NCBI GenBank assembly: GCA_963773195.1
Contig: CAVZAE010000015.1
Location: 72,735 to 136,734, forward strand
Reading direction: 5' to 3'
Source: CAIWHR01 sp963773195
GTDB lineage: Bacteria > Pseudomonadota > Gammaproteobacteria > Burkholderiales > Casimicrobiaceae
DNA: 64,000 nt
Below the pieces are notes generated by a model. It did not search any database and was not told the origin of the DNA. It worked only from the letters and a program-made list of their open reading frames with translations. How positions within the stretch are numbered: the stretch's first letter is position 1; the number at the start of each line of letters is the position of its first letter. Below are positions 35,128 through 43,288 of this stretch, piece by piece. Made by a program: the position numbers and the translations under genes.

Positions 35128-36081
35128 ATGACCGCCCCGAGCCAGGCCCATTCGGTCGTTCAGCCATCGTCCATTTCGCGGCGTATCGCCGGCGCGATCG
35201 TCGTCGTCTATGCGCTCATCACGATGGTGCCGCTCGCCTGGATCTTCCTCACCGGCTTCAAGTCGGGGCCCGATTCGATCGCCTACCCGCCGAAGGTCCT
35301 GTTCAAGCCATCGGCGGAAGGCTATTGCAATCTCTTCACAACGCGCTCGCGGCAAACACCGGAGTACATCGCGTCACTGCCGGCGGCATCCGGCGTCTGC
35401 GATGCGTTGGCGCGCACGACCAACATGGTCGTGGTCGGCACGTCCAACTACCTGCCGCGCTTCGTCAATTCGCTGATCATCGCGTTCGGGTCGACCGCGT
35501 TGTCGATCGTCCTCGGCATGACCGCCGCCTACGCGTTTTCCCGGTTCAACGTGCCGGCCAAAGACGACCTGCTGTTCTTCATCCTGTCGACCCGGATGAT
35601 GCCGCCGATCGCGGTGGCGATCCCGATCTATCTCATGTACCGCGACGTGGGATTGTCCGATACACGTCTAGGGATGATCCTGCTCTACACCGCGGTCAAC
35701 GTGTCGCTCGCGGTGTGGCTGCTGAAGGGATTCATCGATGAGATCCCGCGCGAATACGAGGAGGCCGCGCTGGTCGACGGCTACACGCGATTGCAGGCGT
35801 TCTTCAAGGTCGTGCTGCCGCAGGCGACCACGGGAATCGTGGCGACTGCGATCTTCTGCCTCATCTTCGCCTGGAACGAATACGCGTTTGCGGTGCTGCT
35901 CACTTCCGGCGAGGCGCAGACTGCACCGCCGTTCATCCCAATCATCATCGGCGAGGGCGGACAAGACTGGCCCGCAGTCGCGGCGGGCTCGACGCTCTTC
36001 CTGTTGCCGATCCTCGTGTTCACAGTGCTGTTGCGCAAGCACCTGCTGCGCGGGATCACGTTCGGGGCGCTGCGTAAATGA
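35128..36081 (+). CDS. Carbohydrate ABC transporter permease, second
   Basis: This MalG/UgpE-type permease has 317 residues with six hydrophobic helices. Between the first and second helices there is a longer extracytoplasmic loop, with TTRSRQTPEYIASLP, that I recall in permeases for polyols and related substrates. The EAA loop reads EYEEAALVDGYTRLQAFFK. ATG 35128 is used; a GTG at 35119 is in frame. The stop overlaps the start of the small membrane protein (ATGA at 36078). It works with the first permease. Confidence 0.9.
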   Translation: MTAPSQAHSVVQPSSISRRIAGAIVVVYALITMVPLAWIFLTGFKSGPDSIAYPPKVLFKPSAEGYCNLFTTRSRQTPEYIASLPAASGVCDALARTTNMVVVGTSNYLPRFVNSLIIAFGSTALSIVLGMTAAYAFSRFNVPAKDDLLFFILSTRMMPPIAVAIPIYLMYRDVGLSDTRLGMILLYTAVNVSLAVWLLKGFIDEIPREYEEAALVDGYTRLQAFFKVVLPQATTGIVATAIFCLIFAWNEYAFAVLLTSGEAQTAPPFIPIIIGEGGQDWPAVAAGSTLFLLPILVFTVLLRKHLLRGITFGALRK

Positions 36082-36281
36082 GCCAAGACGGACAACCGGC
36101 ACGACGTCACTGGCCGCGCTGGCTGCGCCGCGGGCCGGCGGAGCTGGTCGCTACGGCCGTGATTGCCTGCGGGGTTCTCATGCTGCTGCAGCCGTTCTCC
36201 CTGTCGCTTTACACCTGGTCGTTCGTCACCACGCTTGCCGGGACGGCGTTGTTCATGATCGTGTCCAAGTTTCCGGATTGA
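36078..36281 (+). CDS. Small two-helix membrane protein of the ABC locus
   Basis: This protein has 67 residues, with a basic N-terminus (ARRHWPRWLRRGPAE) and two hydrophobic segments (about 22-40 and 45-62). It overlaps the permease stop by four bases and ends one base before the first ATPase gene. That tight packing argues strongly that it is translated and acts with the transporter. Rhizobial glycerol ABC operons also have a small membrane protein (GlpU, DUF2160), but this sequence does not look like that family. Its role is unknown. Confidence 0.7.
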   Translation: MSQDGQPARRHWPRWLRRGPAELVATAVIACGVLMLLQPFSLSLYTWSFVTTLAGTALFMIVSKFPD

Positions 36282-36282
36282 C

Positions 36283-37383
36283 ATGGCCGAAATCCGCGTC
36301 GAGCACCTGCGGAAGGCCTTCGGCGATTTCGTCGCTGTGCGCGATTCGACGTTCACCGTGCGCAACGGCGAATTCTTCTGCCTGCTTGGGCCCTCCGGCT
36401 GCGGCAAGACGACGACGCTTCGGATGATCGCGGGCCTCGAGCTGCCGACGTCGGGATGTATCGTGCTGGGCGGCGAAGACGTGACGTTCAAGCGGGCGTC
36501 GCAGCGGGACATCGCCTTCGTGTTCCAGCTCTTCGCGCTTTATCCCCACATGAACGTGCGCGCAAACATCGAGTATCCCCTTCGGTCGCAAGGCATGCTG
36601 CGCGAAGAGGCCAATGCCCGGGTCGAGGAAGCGGCCCGCATTCTGCGCATTATCCATCTGCTCGATCGTCCGGTATCGGGTCTTTCGAGCGGCGACCGCC
36701 AACGGGTGGCGCTGGGCAGGGCCATCGTCCGCGAGCCGCTGGCGTTTCTTCTTGACGAGCCGCTCGGCGCGCTGGACGCCGAGTTCCGCGATGTCATGTG
36801 CGGCGAACTGCGCGCGCTGCACGACCGCCTCAAGGCGACGACCGTCTATGTCACGCATGACCAGCTCGAGGCGATGGCGCTGGCCGACACGATTGCGCTC
36901 ATGAATCACGGCGTCGTCGAGCAGATGGGAACGCCGCAGGACATCTACGACCGTCCGGTGTCGCTGTTCGTCGCCGATTTCATTGGCTCGCCGCCGATGA
37001 GCTTTCTTCCGTTTCGAGGTTCCGTCACCGCGGGCGACCGCTCGGTGCGCATCGACAGCATCGACATCGCGCTGCCGGAGGTTCGTGAAGGAATCTCAGA
37101 CACGGATCTCGTGCTAGGCGCCCGGCCGGAGCACATCGAGCTCGCCGACGATGCGCCGCTTCGAGCGGAAGTCGTCGACGCCGAGTACATGGGCACAACG
37201 CAGATCGTCACGCTCTGCACGGCTGCCGGCGCCAGCATGAAGGCCCGCATTCCGGCGCATGTCCACGTGCAGCCAGGCGAGACCACCGGGCTCCGGTTTC
37301 GCCCCGGCCAATTGTCGCTGTTCGACAAGGCGTCCGGCCGTGCACTTCGCACGGCACTGCACGATGGGGACGCGCGTGGCTGA
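36283..37383 (+). CDS. ABC transporter ATP-binding protein (first, LSSGD signature)
   Basis: This ATPase has 366 residues with the MalK/UgpC layout: Walker A GPSGCGKTT near residue 38, Q-loop VFQLF, signature LSSGDRQ where LSGGQ is usual, Walker B FLLDEPLGALD, the H-loop THDQ and a C-terminal TOBE-type domain (about 245-366). It starts at ATG 36283, one base after the small membrane protein stop. It pairs with the second ATPase, so the transporter has an unequal NBD dimer. The altered signature may make one of its two ATP sites less active. Confidence 0.9.
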   Translation: MAEIRVEHLRKAFGDFVAVRDSTFTVRNGEFFCLLGPSGCGKTTTLRMIAGLELPTSGCIVLGGEDVTFKRASQRDIAFVFQLFALYPHMNVRANIEYPLRSQGMLREEANARVEEAARILRIIHLLDRPVSGLSSGDRQRVALGRAIVREPLAFLLDEPLGALDAEFRDVMCGELRALHDRLKATTVYVTHDQLEAMALADTIALMNHGVVEQMGTPQDIYDRPVSLFVADFIGSPPMSFLPFRGSVTAGDRSVRIDSIDIALPEVREGISDTDLVLGARPEHIELADDAPLRAEVVDAEYMGTTQIVTLCTAAGASMKARIPAHVHVQPGETTGLRFRPGQLSLFDKASGRALRTALHDGDARG

Positions 37384-38395
37384 GCTCGTCATGGAAGGCG
37401 TGGCGAAGCGTTTCGGCGCGACCATAGCCCTTGCGGATCTGACTCTCAAGGTCGGCGACGGCGAATTCCTCGTCCTGCTCGGACCGACCGGCGCGGGCAA
37501 GACGACCACGCTGCGGGTCGTGGCCGGCCTCGAGCGTCCCGACGCGGGCCGCGTGCTGCTCGGCGGGCGGGACGTGACGCGGGAACCTCCGGCGGCTCGC
37601 GATACGACGTTCGTGTTCCAGCAGTATTCGCTGTATCCGCATCTTTCCGTCTACGACAACTTGGCGTTCCCGCTGCGCTCGCCGGCGCATCGCGAATCGG
37701 AGGCGCGGATTCGCGCACGGATTCTCGAGATCGCCCGGCTGCTGCACATCGAGGACAAGCTTGCCAACCGTGCGACGCAGCTCTCGGGCGGACAGATGCA
37801 GCGCGTGGCGATCGGCCGTGCGCTCGTCCGCAGTCCGTCGATTTACCTGATGGACGAGCCGCTGTCGTCGCTGGACGCGAAACTCCGTGCCGAGCTGCGC
37901 GTGGAGCTGAAGCGAATCCAGCGCGAGCTCGGGGCGACCATTCTCTACGTGACGCACGACCAGACCGAAGCGATGACGATGGCCACTCATATCGGCGTGC
38001 TCGACCAGGGCCGTCTGGTTCAGATCGGCAGTCCGCGGGCGATCTATGCGGACCCGATCAATACCTACGTGGCGACACGGTTGGGGAACCCGGCGATCAA
38101 CCTCGTTCCACGCCGTCTTTACCCCGACGTCCAAGCGCCGGTGGAAGCCGCGACGATCGGCGTCCGTACCGAGCACGTACGCATCCGCAAGAGCGCCAAT
38201 GGCGGCGCGGTCGGTCGGGTCAAGTGGATCGAGCACCTCGGCGACCAAAACCATTTGCACGTGACGATCGCGGACACGGAGGTGGTCACGCTTTGCGACC
38301 GCGATGCGGGCTTCGCGGTTGGCGACGCGGTCGACGTCGAGCTGACCGCGCCGCTGTTCTTCGCCACCGACGGGGAGCGCGTTCGCGCGGACTGA
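37376..38395 (+). CDS. ABC transporter ATP-binding protein (second, canonical)
   Basis: This ATPase has 339 residues: Walker A GPTGAGKTT, Q-loop FQQYSLYPHL, a canonical signature LSGGQMQR, Walker B YLMDEPLSSLDAKLR, THDQTEAMTMA and a C-terminal TOBE domain. GTG 37376 is chosen because it gives the usual N-terminus (MAELVMEGVAKRFGA), overlapping the first ATPase by eight bases; ATG 37364 is in frame. With the first ATPase it gives the two-ATPase, two-permease plan seen in glycerol-type transporters (GlpSTPQ). The stop is nine bases before dhaL. Confidence 0.9.
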   Translation: MAELVMEGVAKRFGATIALADLTLKVGDGEFLVLLGPTGAGKTTTLRVVAGLERPDAGRVLLGGRDVTREPPAARDTTFVFQQYSLYPHLSVYDNLAFPLRSPAHRESEARIRARILEIARLLHIEDKLANRATQLSGGQMQRVAIGRALVRSPSIYLMDEPLSSLDAKLRAELRVELKRIQRELGATILYVTHDQTEAMTMATHIGVLDQGRLVQIGSPRAIYADPINTYVATRLGNPAINLVPRRLYPDVQAPVEAATIGVRTEHVRIRKSANGGAVGRVKWIEHLGDQNHLHVTIADTEVVTLCDRDAGFAVGDAVDVELTAPLFFATDGERVRAD

Positions 38396-38404
38396 GAGTC
38401 ACCC

Positions 38405-39007
38405 ATGGATCCGGTCATGCAACGAATGCTCATTGAAAAGGTGGCAAACATCGTCATCAGCCATGCTGACGAGCTCACGACTCTCGACCAGGCGATCGGC
38501 GATGGCGATCACGGGCTCAACATGAAGCGTGGAGCGATGGCGGTGCTCGAACGTCTGGACGACCTCTCCGCGAAACCGCTGCCAGATGCGTTGAAGGCGG
38601 CGGGCCAGACGCTCGTCATGAAAGTGGGCGGCGCGTCGGGCCCGCTCTATGGAACGCTGCTGATGACGTTGGGCATGAACCTGCCGGCTGCGCCGAACGA
38701 GCGCGAACTGCAACAGGCGATGGACCTCGCTATTCAGGCAGTCAAAAAGATCGGCCGCTCGGAGGTGGGCCAGAAGACGATGCTCGATGTGCTCGCTCCG
38801 GTGCACGAGGAGCTCTCGCTTGGCGGAGAAGGGTTGCCCGACCGCGTACGACGGCGCGGCGCGGCGGCCGCCGAGGCGACGGTGCCGATGCGGGCAACCA
38901 AGGGTCGCGCGTCGTTTCTGGGCGAGCGCTCGATCGGTCATATGGATCCCGGTGCGCGATCGTCGTCGCTGATGATCGCCGCCATTTGCACCGTGATGGA
39001 GGAATGA
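38405..39007 (+). CDS. dhaL: Dihydroxyacetone kinase subunit DhaL
   Basis: DhaL carries the ADP cofactor that is rephosphorylated by DhaM and passes the phosphate to the substrate in DhaK. The protein has 200 residues. The Mg-ADP binding aspartates lie in LDQAIGDGDHGLNMKRG (about 27-43). GGASGPLYG and RASFLGERSIGHMDPGA follow, typical of the PTS-dependent form. It starts at ATG 38405, nine bases after the ATPase stop, and its stop overlaps the start of dhaM. It appears intact, although dhaK is broken as read. Confidence 0.92.
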   Translation: MDPVMQRMLIEKVANIVISHADELTTLDQAIGDGDHGLNMKRGAMAVLERLDDLSAKPLPDALKAAGQTLVMKVGGASGPLYGTLLMTLGMNLPAAPNERELQQAMDLAIQAVKKIGRSEVGQKTMLDVLAPVHEELSLGGEGLPDRVRRRGAAAAEATVPMRATKGRASFLGERSIGHMDPGARSSSLMIAAICTVMEE

Positions 39008-39399
39008 CCGTGGCCAACGTGGGTATCGTGATTGTTTCGCACTCGCCGAAAATCGCCGAAGGTGCCGCCGACATGGTGCGCCAGATGGTTGGCGACAGCG
39101 TCCCGCTCGCATGGACGGGCGGAGACCCGGAAGGCGGGTTGGGCACCAATGTCGCGTTGATCATCGAGGCGATCGGGCGAGCGTGGTCCGATGCGGGCGT
39201 CGCAGTGCTCGTGGATCTAGGAGGTGCGGAGACCAACAGCGAAATGGCCATCGGCATGCTCGAGCCCGGGCGGCGCGACCGAGTGGTGATTTGTGAGGCG
39301 CCGGTCGTGGAAGGGGCGGTGATGGCCGCCACCGAAGCGTCGGGAGGCGCGACGCTCGATGCAGTGCGCCGCACGGCCGAGGAATTATCCCCCACGTGA
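39004..39399 (+). CDS. dhaM: Dihydroxyacetone kinase phosphoryl donor DhaM (EIIA-Man domain)
   Basis: This protein has 131 residues and is only the first of the three domains found in long DhaM proteins. The phosphorylated histidine is H13 in GIVIVSHSPKIAEG. MTVANVG begins at ATG 39004, which overlaps the dhaL stop. It should receive a phosphoryl group from the HPr encoded next and give it to DhaL-ADP. HPr and enzyme I are separate genes here rather than fused domains. The stop overlaps the HPr start (GTGA). Confidence 0.9.
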   Translation: MTVANVGIVIVSHSPKIAEGAADMVRQMVGDSVPLAWTGGDPEGGLGTNVALIIEAIGRAWSDAGVAVLVDLGGAETNSEMAIGMLEPGRRDRVVICEAPVVEGAVMAATEASGGATLDAVRRTAEELSPT

Positions 39400-39743
39400 G
39401 CACTTCAGCGCCGGACGATCTCGTGTCGAAAAACGACGCCCTGCACACCGGGTTCGTGCTGCTCACGAACAACGTGGGTCTCCACGCGCGGCCTTCGGTG
39501 AAACTGACGCAGCTCGCGAAGCGCTTTGACGCGCGCATCGAGTTTGCGCTTGCCGCGACCGGTCCTTGGGTCGATGCCAAGAGCCCCGTGAAAGTCATGC
39601 GCTTCAAGGCCGCCAAGGGGGAAACGCTGCACTTTCGCGCGAGCGGCGACGACGCGGCCGAAGCGGTCGCGGCCATCGTCGCTCTGGTCGAACGGGGCTT
39701 CGCGGTCGAGGGCGAGGATCCTTCACGGTCCGTTCAGCCGTGA
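39396..39743 (+). CDS. HPr-family phosphocarrier protein
   Basis: This protein has 115 residues, about 20 more than typical HPr at the N-terminus. The phosphorylated histidine is H30 in NNVGLHARPSVKLTQ. The region usually carrying the regulatory serine reads DAKSPVKVMRFKAAKGETL, so the serine-46 type site for HPr kinase is altered. The GTG start at 39396 overlaps the dhaM stop; the gene's own stop overlaps the enzyme I start (TGATG). It probably acts only in the DHA-kinase relay. Confidence 0.9.
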   Translation: MSTSAPDDLVSKNDALHTGFVLLTNNVGLHARPSVKLTQLAKRFDARIEFALAATGPWVDAKSPVKVMRFKAAKGETLHFRASGDDAAEAVAAIVALVERGFAVEGEDPSRSVQP

Positions 39744-41365
39744 TGGAAAGACGGTTCACTGGCCGTTCGGCCGCCCCAGGATTCGCGCACGGTCCGTTGT
39801 TCCCGTTGGCGATCCGTACCGGTTCGCGAACGGCGTCGGGCGCGGCGGAGTCCGAAGCGGAGGCGCTGCGCTCGGCGCTTGGCGCCGCCACCGCCGACCT
39901 CAAGGCGCTCATCGAACGTTCCGCGGAAGACGCGGCGGCGATTCTGGAATTCCAAGTGGCGCTACTGGAAGACGACGTGCTCGCCGAGCCCGCATTCTCG
40001 GCCATCGCTGCCGGCAGCGCTGCGGATCACGCGTGGCACCACGCCATGCAGCAGGAAATCGCCGGCTACGAGACGTCTGGCGACGAGTACTTCCGCGCGC
40101 GCGCGGCGGACCTTAATGACCTGCGTGATCGCGTGCTTGCGCATCTCACGGGATCCGCGCTGGATGCCGTCGTGCCGCCGGGTGCAATCGTGGCCGCTGT
40201 CGATCTCGCGCCGTCGCGGTTCCTCGCCATCGATTGGTCGCGCGGCGGAGCGCTCGCGCTCACCTCCGGCAGTGTCACGAGCCATGTCGCGATGCTGGCG
40301 CGCTCTCGCGGTGTCCCGGCCATCATGGGGCTCGGCGTCGATCTCGGCGCGCTATCCGGTCAGGCGTTGGTGGATGCGCATCGCGGCGTGCTGATCGTCG
40401 ATCCAGTTCCGGCCACTCGCGCGCAATTCGATCGTGATGCCGAGGCGGCCGTGGCGACACGGGCGCTCGCGGAAGCCGCGGCAACCCGATCGGCGACGAC
40501 CGCCGACGGTACGCCGATCCGGATCATGCTCAACGTTGCCGACCTCCGCGAGCTCTCCGACCTCGATCCGGCGATATGCGACGGCATTGGGCTCGTACGA
40601 ACCGAGTTTCTGTTCGAGGACAGAGATGGGCTGCCCGACGAGGAGCAGCAGTATTCGATCTACCGGCGCGTCGTCGAATGGGCGCAAGGCAGGCCGGTCA
40701 CCTTTCGAACACTCGATGCGGGAGGCGACAAACCGATCCCGGGACTGACGCCGACGGGGGAGAGCAATCCGTTCCTGGGTGTGCGCGGCCTCCGCCTTTC
40801 GCTCGCGCATCCGGAGGTCTTTCGCACCCAATTGCGCGCGCTGGCCCGTGCTGCGAGCCACGGCCACGTCAAGATAATGCTGCCGATGGTGACGCAGCCG
40901 CACGAGCTCGTGGCGGCACGAAGCATGTTTGAGGCCGAGGTCGCAGCGTTGGCGGCGGCAGGCGTTCCCGCGCGTCGCGCGAGCCTGGGAATCATGATCG
41001 AGGTACCGGCGGCGGCGATCGCTGCAGAGCAGTTCGACGCCGAGTTCTTCTCGATCGGTTCGAACGACCTGACGCAATACGTCGCGGCCGCGGGCCGCGA
41101 TGTTGGCGCAGTCGCCGATTTGGCAGATCCCACGCAATTGGCGCTGTTGCGCCTGTACCGATACGTCGTCGACACGGCGTGCGCGCAACACATCGAGGTC
41201 ACGCTCTGCGGCGACGCCGGTGGCGATCCGCGCGCGATTCCCCGGCTGCTCGCGACCGGACTGCGCACGCTGTCGATGGCGCCGGTGCTCGTCGGTGGTG
41301 CGAAGCTCGCTGTTGCGGGGGTTGATCTTTGTCCCGTCCCCGAGCCCCAGCCATGGCCGAGCTGA
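39743..41365 (+). CDS. Phosphoenolpyruvate-protein phosphotransferase (enzyme I)
   Basis: This enzyme of 540 residues transfers phosphate from PEP to HPr. The N-terminal domain has the phosphohistidine H181 in GSVTSHVAMLARSRGVPAI. The C-terminal PEP-binding barrel has GLVRTEFLFEDRDG, TLDAGGDKP, NPFLGVRGLR, the SIGSNDLTQY motif and the catalytic cysteine in VTLCGDAGGDP. The ATG at 39743 overlaps the HPr stop by one base. It completes a private phosphorelay for DhaL. No sugar-specific EII gene is in the window. Confidence 0.93.
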   Translation: MERRFTGRSAAPGFAHGPLFPLAIRTGSRTASGAAESEAEALRSALGAATADLKALIERSAEDAAAILEFQVALLEDDVLAEPAFSAIAAGSAADHAWHHAMQQEIAGYETSGDEYFRARAADLNDLRDRVLAHLTGSALDAVVPPGAIVAAVDLAPSRFLAIDWSRGGALALTSGSVTSHVAMLARSRGVPAIMGLGVDLGALSGQALVDAHRGVLIVDPVPATRAQFDRDAEAAVATRALAEAAATRSATTADGTPIRIMLNVADLRELSDLDPAICDGIGLVRTEFLFEDRDGLPDEEQQYSIYRRVVEWAQGRPVTFRTLDAGGDKPIPGLTPTGESNPFLGVRGLRLSLAHPEVFRTQLRALARAASHGHVKIMLPMVTQPHELVAARSMFEAEVAALAAAGVPARRASLGIMIEVPAAAIAAEQFDAEFFSIGSNDLTQYVAAAGRDVGAVADLADPTQLALLRLYRYVVDTACAQHIEVTLCGDAGGDPRAIPRLLATGLRTLSMAPVLVGGAKLAVAGVDLCPVPEPQPWPS

Positions 41366-41772
41366 AGCCCGAACGCCCGCGGGCGGATACGGTCGGCGCG
41401 TACAAGGGCGTGTTGAAACGGGTGCTCGACACGCGCCCTTCCGGAACGCGCCATCGCCTTGCGATGGCGTTGGGAAAGAATCGTTCGTTCATCTCGCAGA
41501 TCGCCAATCCGGTCTACGCAGTGCCAATCCCCGTCCAGCACCTGGAGACGATTTTCGAGACCTGCCACTTCACCATCGCCGATCGCCGCGAATTCCTAGC
41601 TTCGTACGCCGAAGCGCATCCCCAGCGGCTCGATGTGGTGAGGAAACCCGCCGGAAAGCGTGTGCTCAAACTCAGCGTGCCCGACTTGGGAGATGCGCGG
41701 CGCAATCGGCTGCTCGATGAAACCATCGTTGAAATCGCGCGCCGCGTCGCCCGGTTGAGCGACGAGCAATGA
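41353..41772 (+). CDS. Small helix-turn-helix-like protein in the DHA locus
   Basis: This protein has 139 residues. Residues 32-60 (GTRHRLAMALGKNRSFISQIANP) have the spacing of a phage-repressor/XRE-type helix-turn-helix, followed by an alpha-helical region and a basic segment (RKPAGKRVLKLSVPDLGDARR). ATG 41353 lies inside the last codons of the enzyme I gene, in another frame. It ends 16 bp before dhaK. It could be a regulator of the locus and a candidate to bind the octamer operator; that is inference. Confidence 0.6.
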   Translation: MAELKPERPRADTVGAYKGVLKRVLDTRPSGTRHRLAMALGKNRSFISQIANPVYAVPIPVQHLETIFETCHFTIADRREFLASYAEAHPQRLDVVRKPAGKRVLKLSVPDLGDARRNRLLDETIVEIARRVARLSDEQ

Positions 41773-41788
41773 GACCTTGGAGGGATGC

Positions 41789-42782
41789 ATGAAGAAGCTG
41801 ATCAATACGTCGGAACAGGTGCTCGTCGAGAGCCTCGCCGGCTTCGCCGCCGCGCATGCCGATATCGTCTCGCTCGGCGCCGAGGACAAGTTCGTCCGTC
41901 GGCGCGAACTAGCGGTCCGGCAAAGTAGCGCTTATCTCGGGCGGCGGCTCAGGGCACGAGCCGCTGCATGCGGGCTTTGTCGGTCGCGGCATGCTGGACG
42001 CGGCATGTCCCGGACAGGTGTTCACGTCGCCGACGCCCGATCAGATGGTCGCGGCGGTCGAAGCGGTGGAAACCGGCAACGGCTGCCTTTTCATCGTCAA
42101 GAATTACGAAGGCGACATGATGAATTTCCAGATGGCCGCAGATCTCGCAGGCAAGGACATTGCGACGGTCGTGACCGACGACGACGTGGCCGTCGAAACG
42201 TCGACCTGGTCGACCGGTCGCCGCGGCGTTGCCGGCACGTTGATCGTCGAGAAGATCGTCGGCGCCGCGGCCGAGCAGGGCGGCTCGCTGGCGCGAGCTC
42301 AAGGCGCTCGGCGACCAGGTGAATCGTCGGACACGCTCGATGGGCGTCGCGCTTACGTCATGCACGGTGCCCGCCGCCGGGAAGCCGACGTTCACTCTCG
42401 GTGAGGACGAAATGGAAATGGGCGTTGGCATTCATGGCGAACCTGGTCGGCGCCGCGTCAAGCTCTCGTCCGCCGACGCAATTGCAGACGAAATGGTCGG
42501 CGCAATCGTCGAGGATCTCGCCCCGAGCGCCGGGCGCGGACGCCCTGCTCCTCGTCAACGGCTTCGGCGGCACGCCGACGATGGAGCTGTACCTGATGGT
42601 CAACTCGGCACTGCGCGCGCTGCGACGGAAAGGCGTGCGCGGTGTCGCGCTTTCTCACTGGCAATTACGTAACATCGCTCGAGATGGCGGGTTGCTCGAT
42701 CACGGTCAGTCTGCTCGACGAGGCGCTGCGGAACCTGTGGGACGCGCCGGTGCACACGGCGGCGTTGCGCTGGGGGATCTAA
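41789..42782 (+). pseudogene. dhaK: Dihydroxyacetone kinase substrate-binding subunit DhaK, broken by four frameshifts as read
   Basis: After four single-base corrections this is a complete DhaK of 329 residues, the family length. It starts at ATG 41789 with GGAGGG upstream. Shifts lie near 41917 (after RRELAV), 42293, 42534 and 42641. The reconstructed protein has SGGGSGHEPLHAGFVGRGM, FTSPTPDQM, the substrate-binding histidine region MGVGIHGEPG, LLLVNGFGGTPTMELY and the ending LRWGI. Every shift is one extra base. No other lesion is seen, which is unlike old decay. DhaK would bind the substrate covalently through the histidine. Confidence 0.8.
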
Positions 42783-43070
42783 GCGGCACCAAGCCCATCA
42801 GATCGCGGTACGTAAGCGGGTCTGGCAAGTGCTGTCCTGTTGCGCAAAATATTGCTCGATGCGCGGTGCGTCCTGCCTGCTCACCATCTGTGCGGAGTGC
42901 CTCCCGGCTGCGCGCGTTCGCCAAGAATGCTCAGACGAATGCTGCTGCGGTTCTTGCGATTTCCACACGCCGGCTGGCTTCAGGAGGCCACTGGCCACAT
43001 TGAGCTACGGACAAAAACACGTACACGGGCGCCAGCGTTAGTACGTACTACGCGGGAAACTCAAGAGGAG

Positions 43071-43147
43071 TGGGGTGGCTGATGGGACTCGAACCCACGA
43101 CAACCGGAATCACAATCCGGGACTCTACCAGCTGAGCTACAGCCACC
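43071..43147 (-). tRNA. tRNA-His (anticodon GTG)
   Basis: This 77-nt minus-strand sequence folds as a tRNA with the extra 5' G(-1) typical of tRNA-His, paired to the C before an encoded CCA. The anticodon GTG lies in GGATTGTGATTC. It is very close to E. coli tRNA-His. It lies 47 bp after tRNA-Arg on the same strand. Confidence 0.96.
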
Positions 43148-43194
43148 GTCGTACCGCTGCGCGTCGATGAAAACTCGCCGCGCGAATCGAATCT

Positions 43195-43271
43195 TGGCGC
43201 GCCCGACAGGACTCGAACCTGTTACCGCCGGCTTAGAAGGCCGGTGCTCTATCCAGATGAGCTACGGGCGC
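43195..43271 (-). tRNA. tRNA-Arg (anticodon TCT)
   Basis: This 77-nt minus-strand sequence has acceptor arms GCGCCCG/CGGGCGC, a G discriminator and an encoded CCA. The anticodon loop CCTTCTAAG gives TCT, reading AGA/AGG. It begins 17 bp after the MFS stop. Confidence 0.95.
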
Positions 43272-43288
43272 CTGTCGGACCGGGGATT

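Noticed and set aside
41789..42782. Programmed frameshifting in dhaK
   Set aside because: Four +1 shifts in one gene without a shared slippery site or stop context; base-calling error or mutation is far simpler.
42829..43041. Cysteine-rich small frame after dhaK
   Set aside because: The cysteines seem to come from TGC/TGT-rich DNA; no start context, signal or motif, and it lies in untranslated space before the tRNA.
32741..43147. Genomic island integrated at tRNA-His
   Set aside because: The tRNA 3' end does face the ABC/DHA locus, but no integrase, no second copy of the tRNA end and no attachment repeat were seen.
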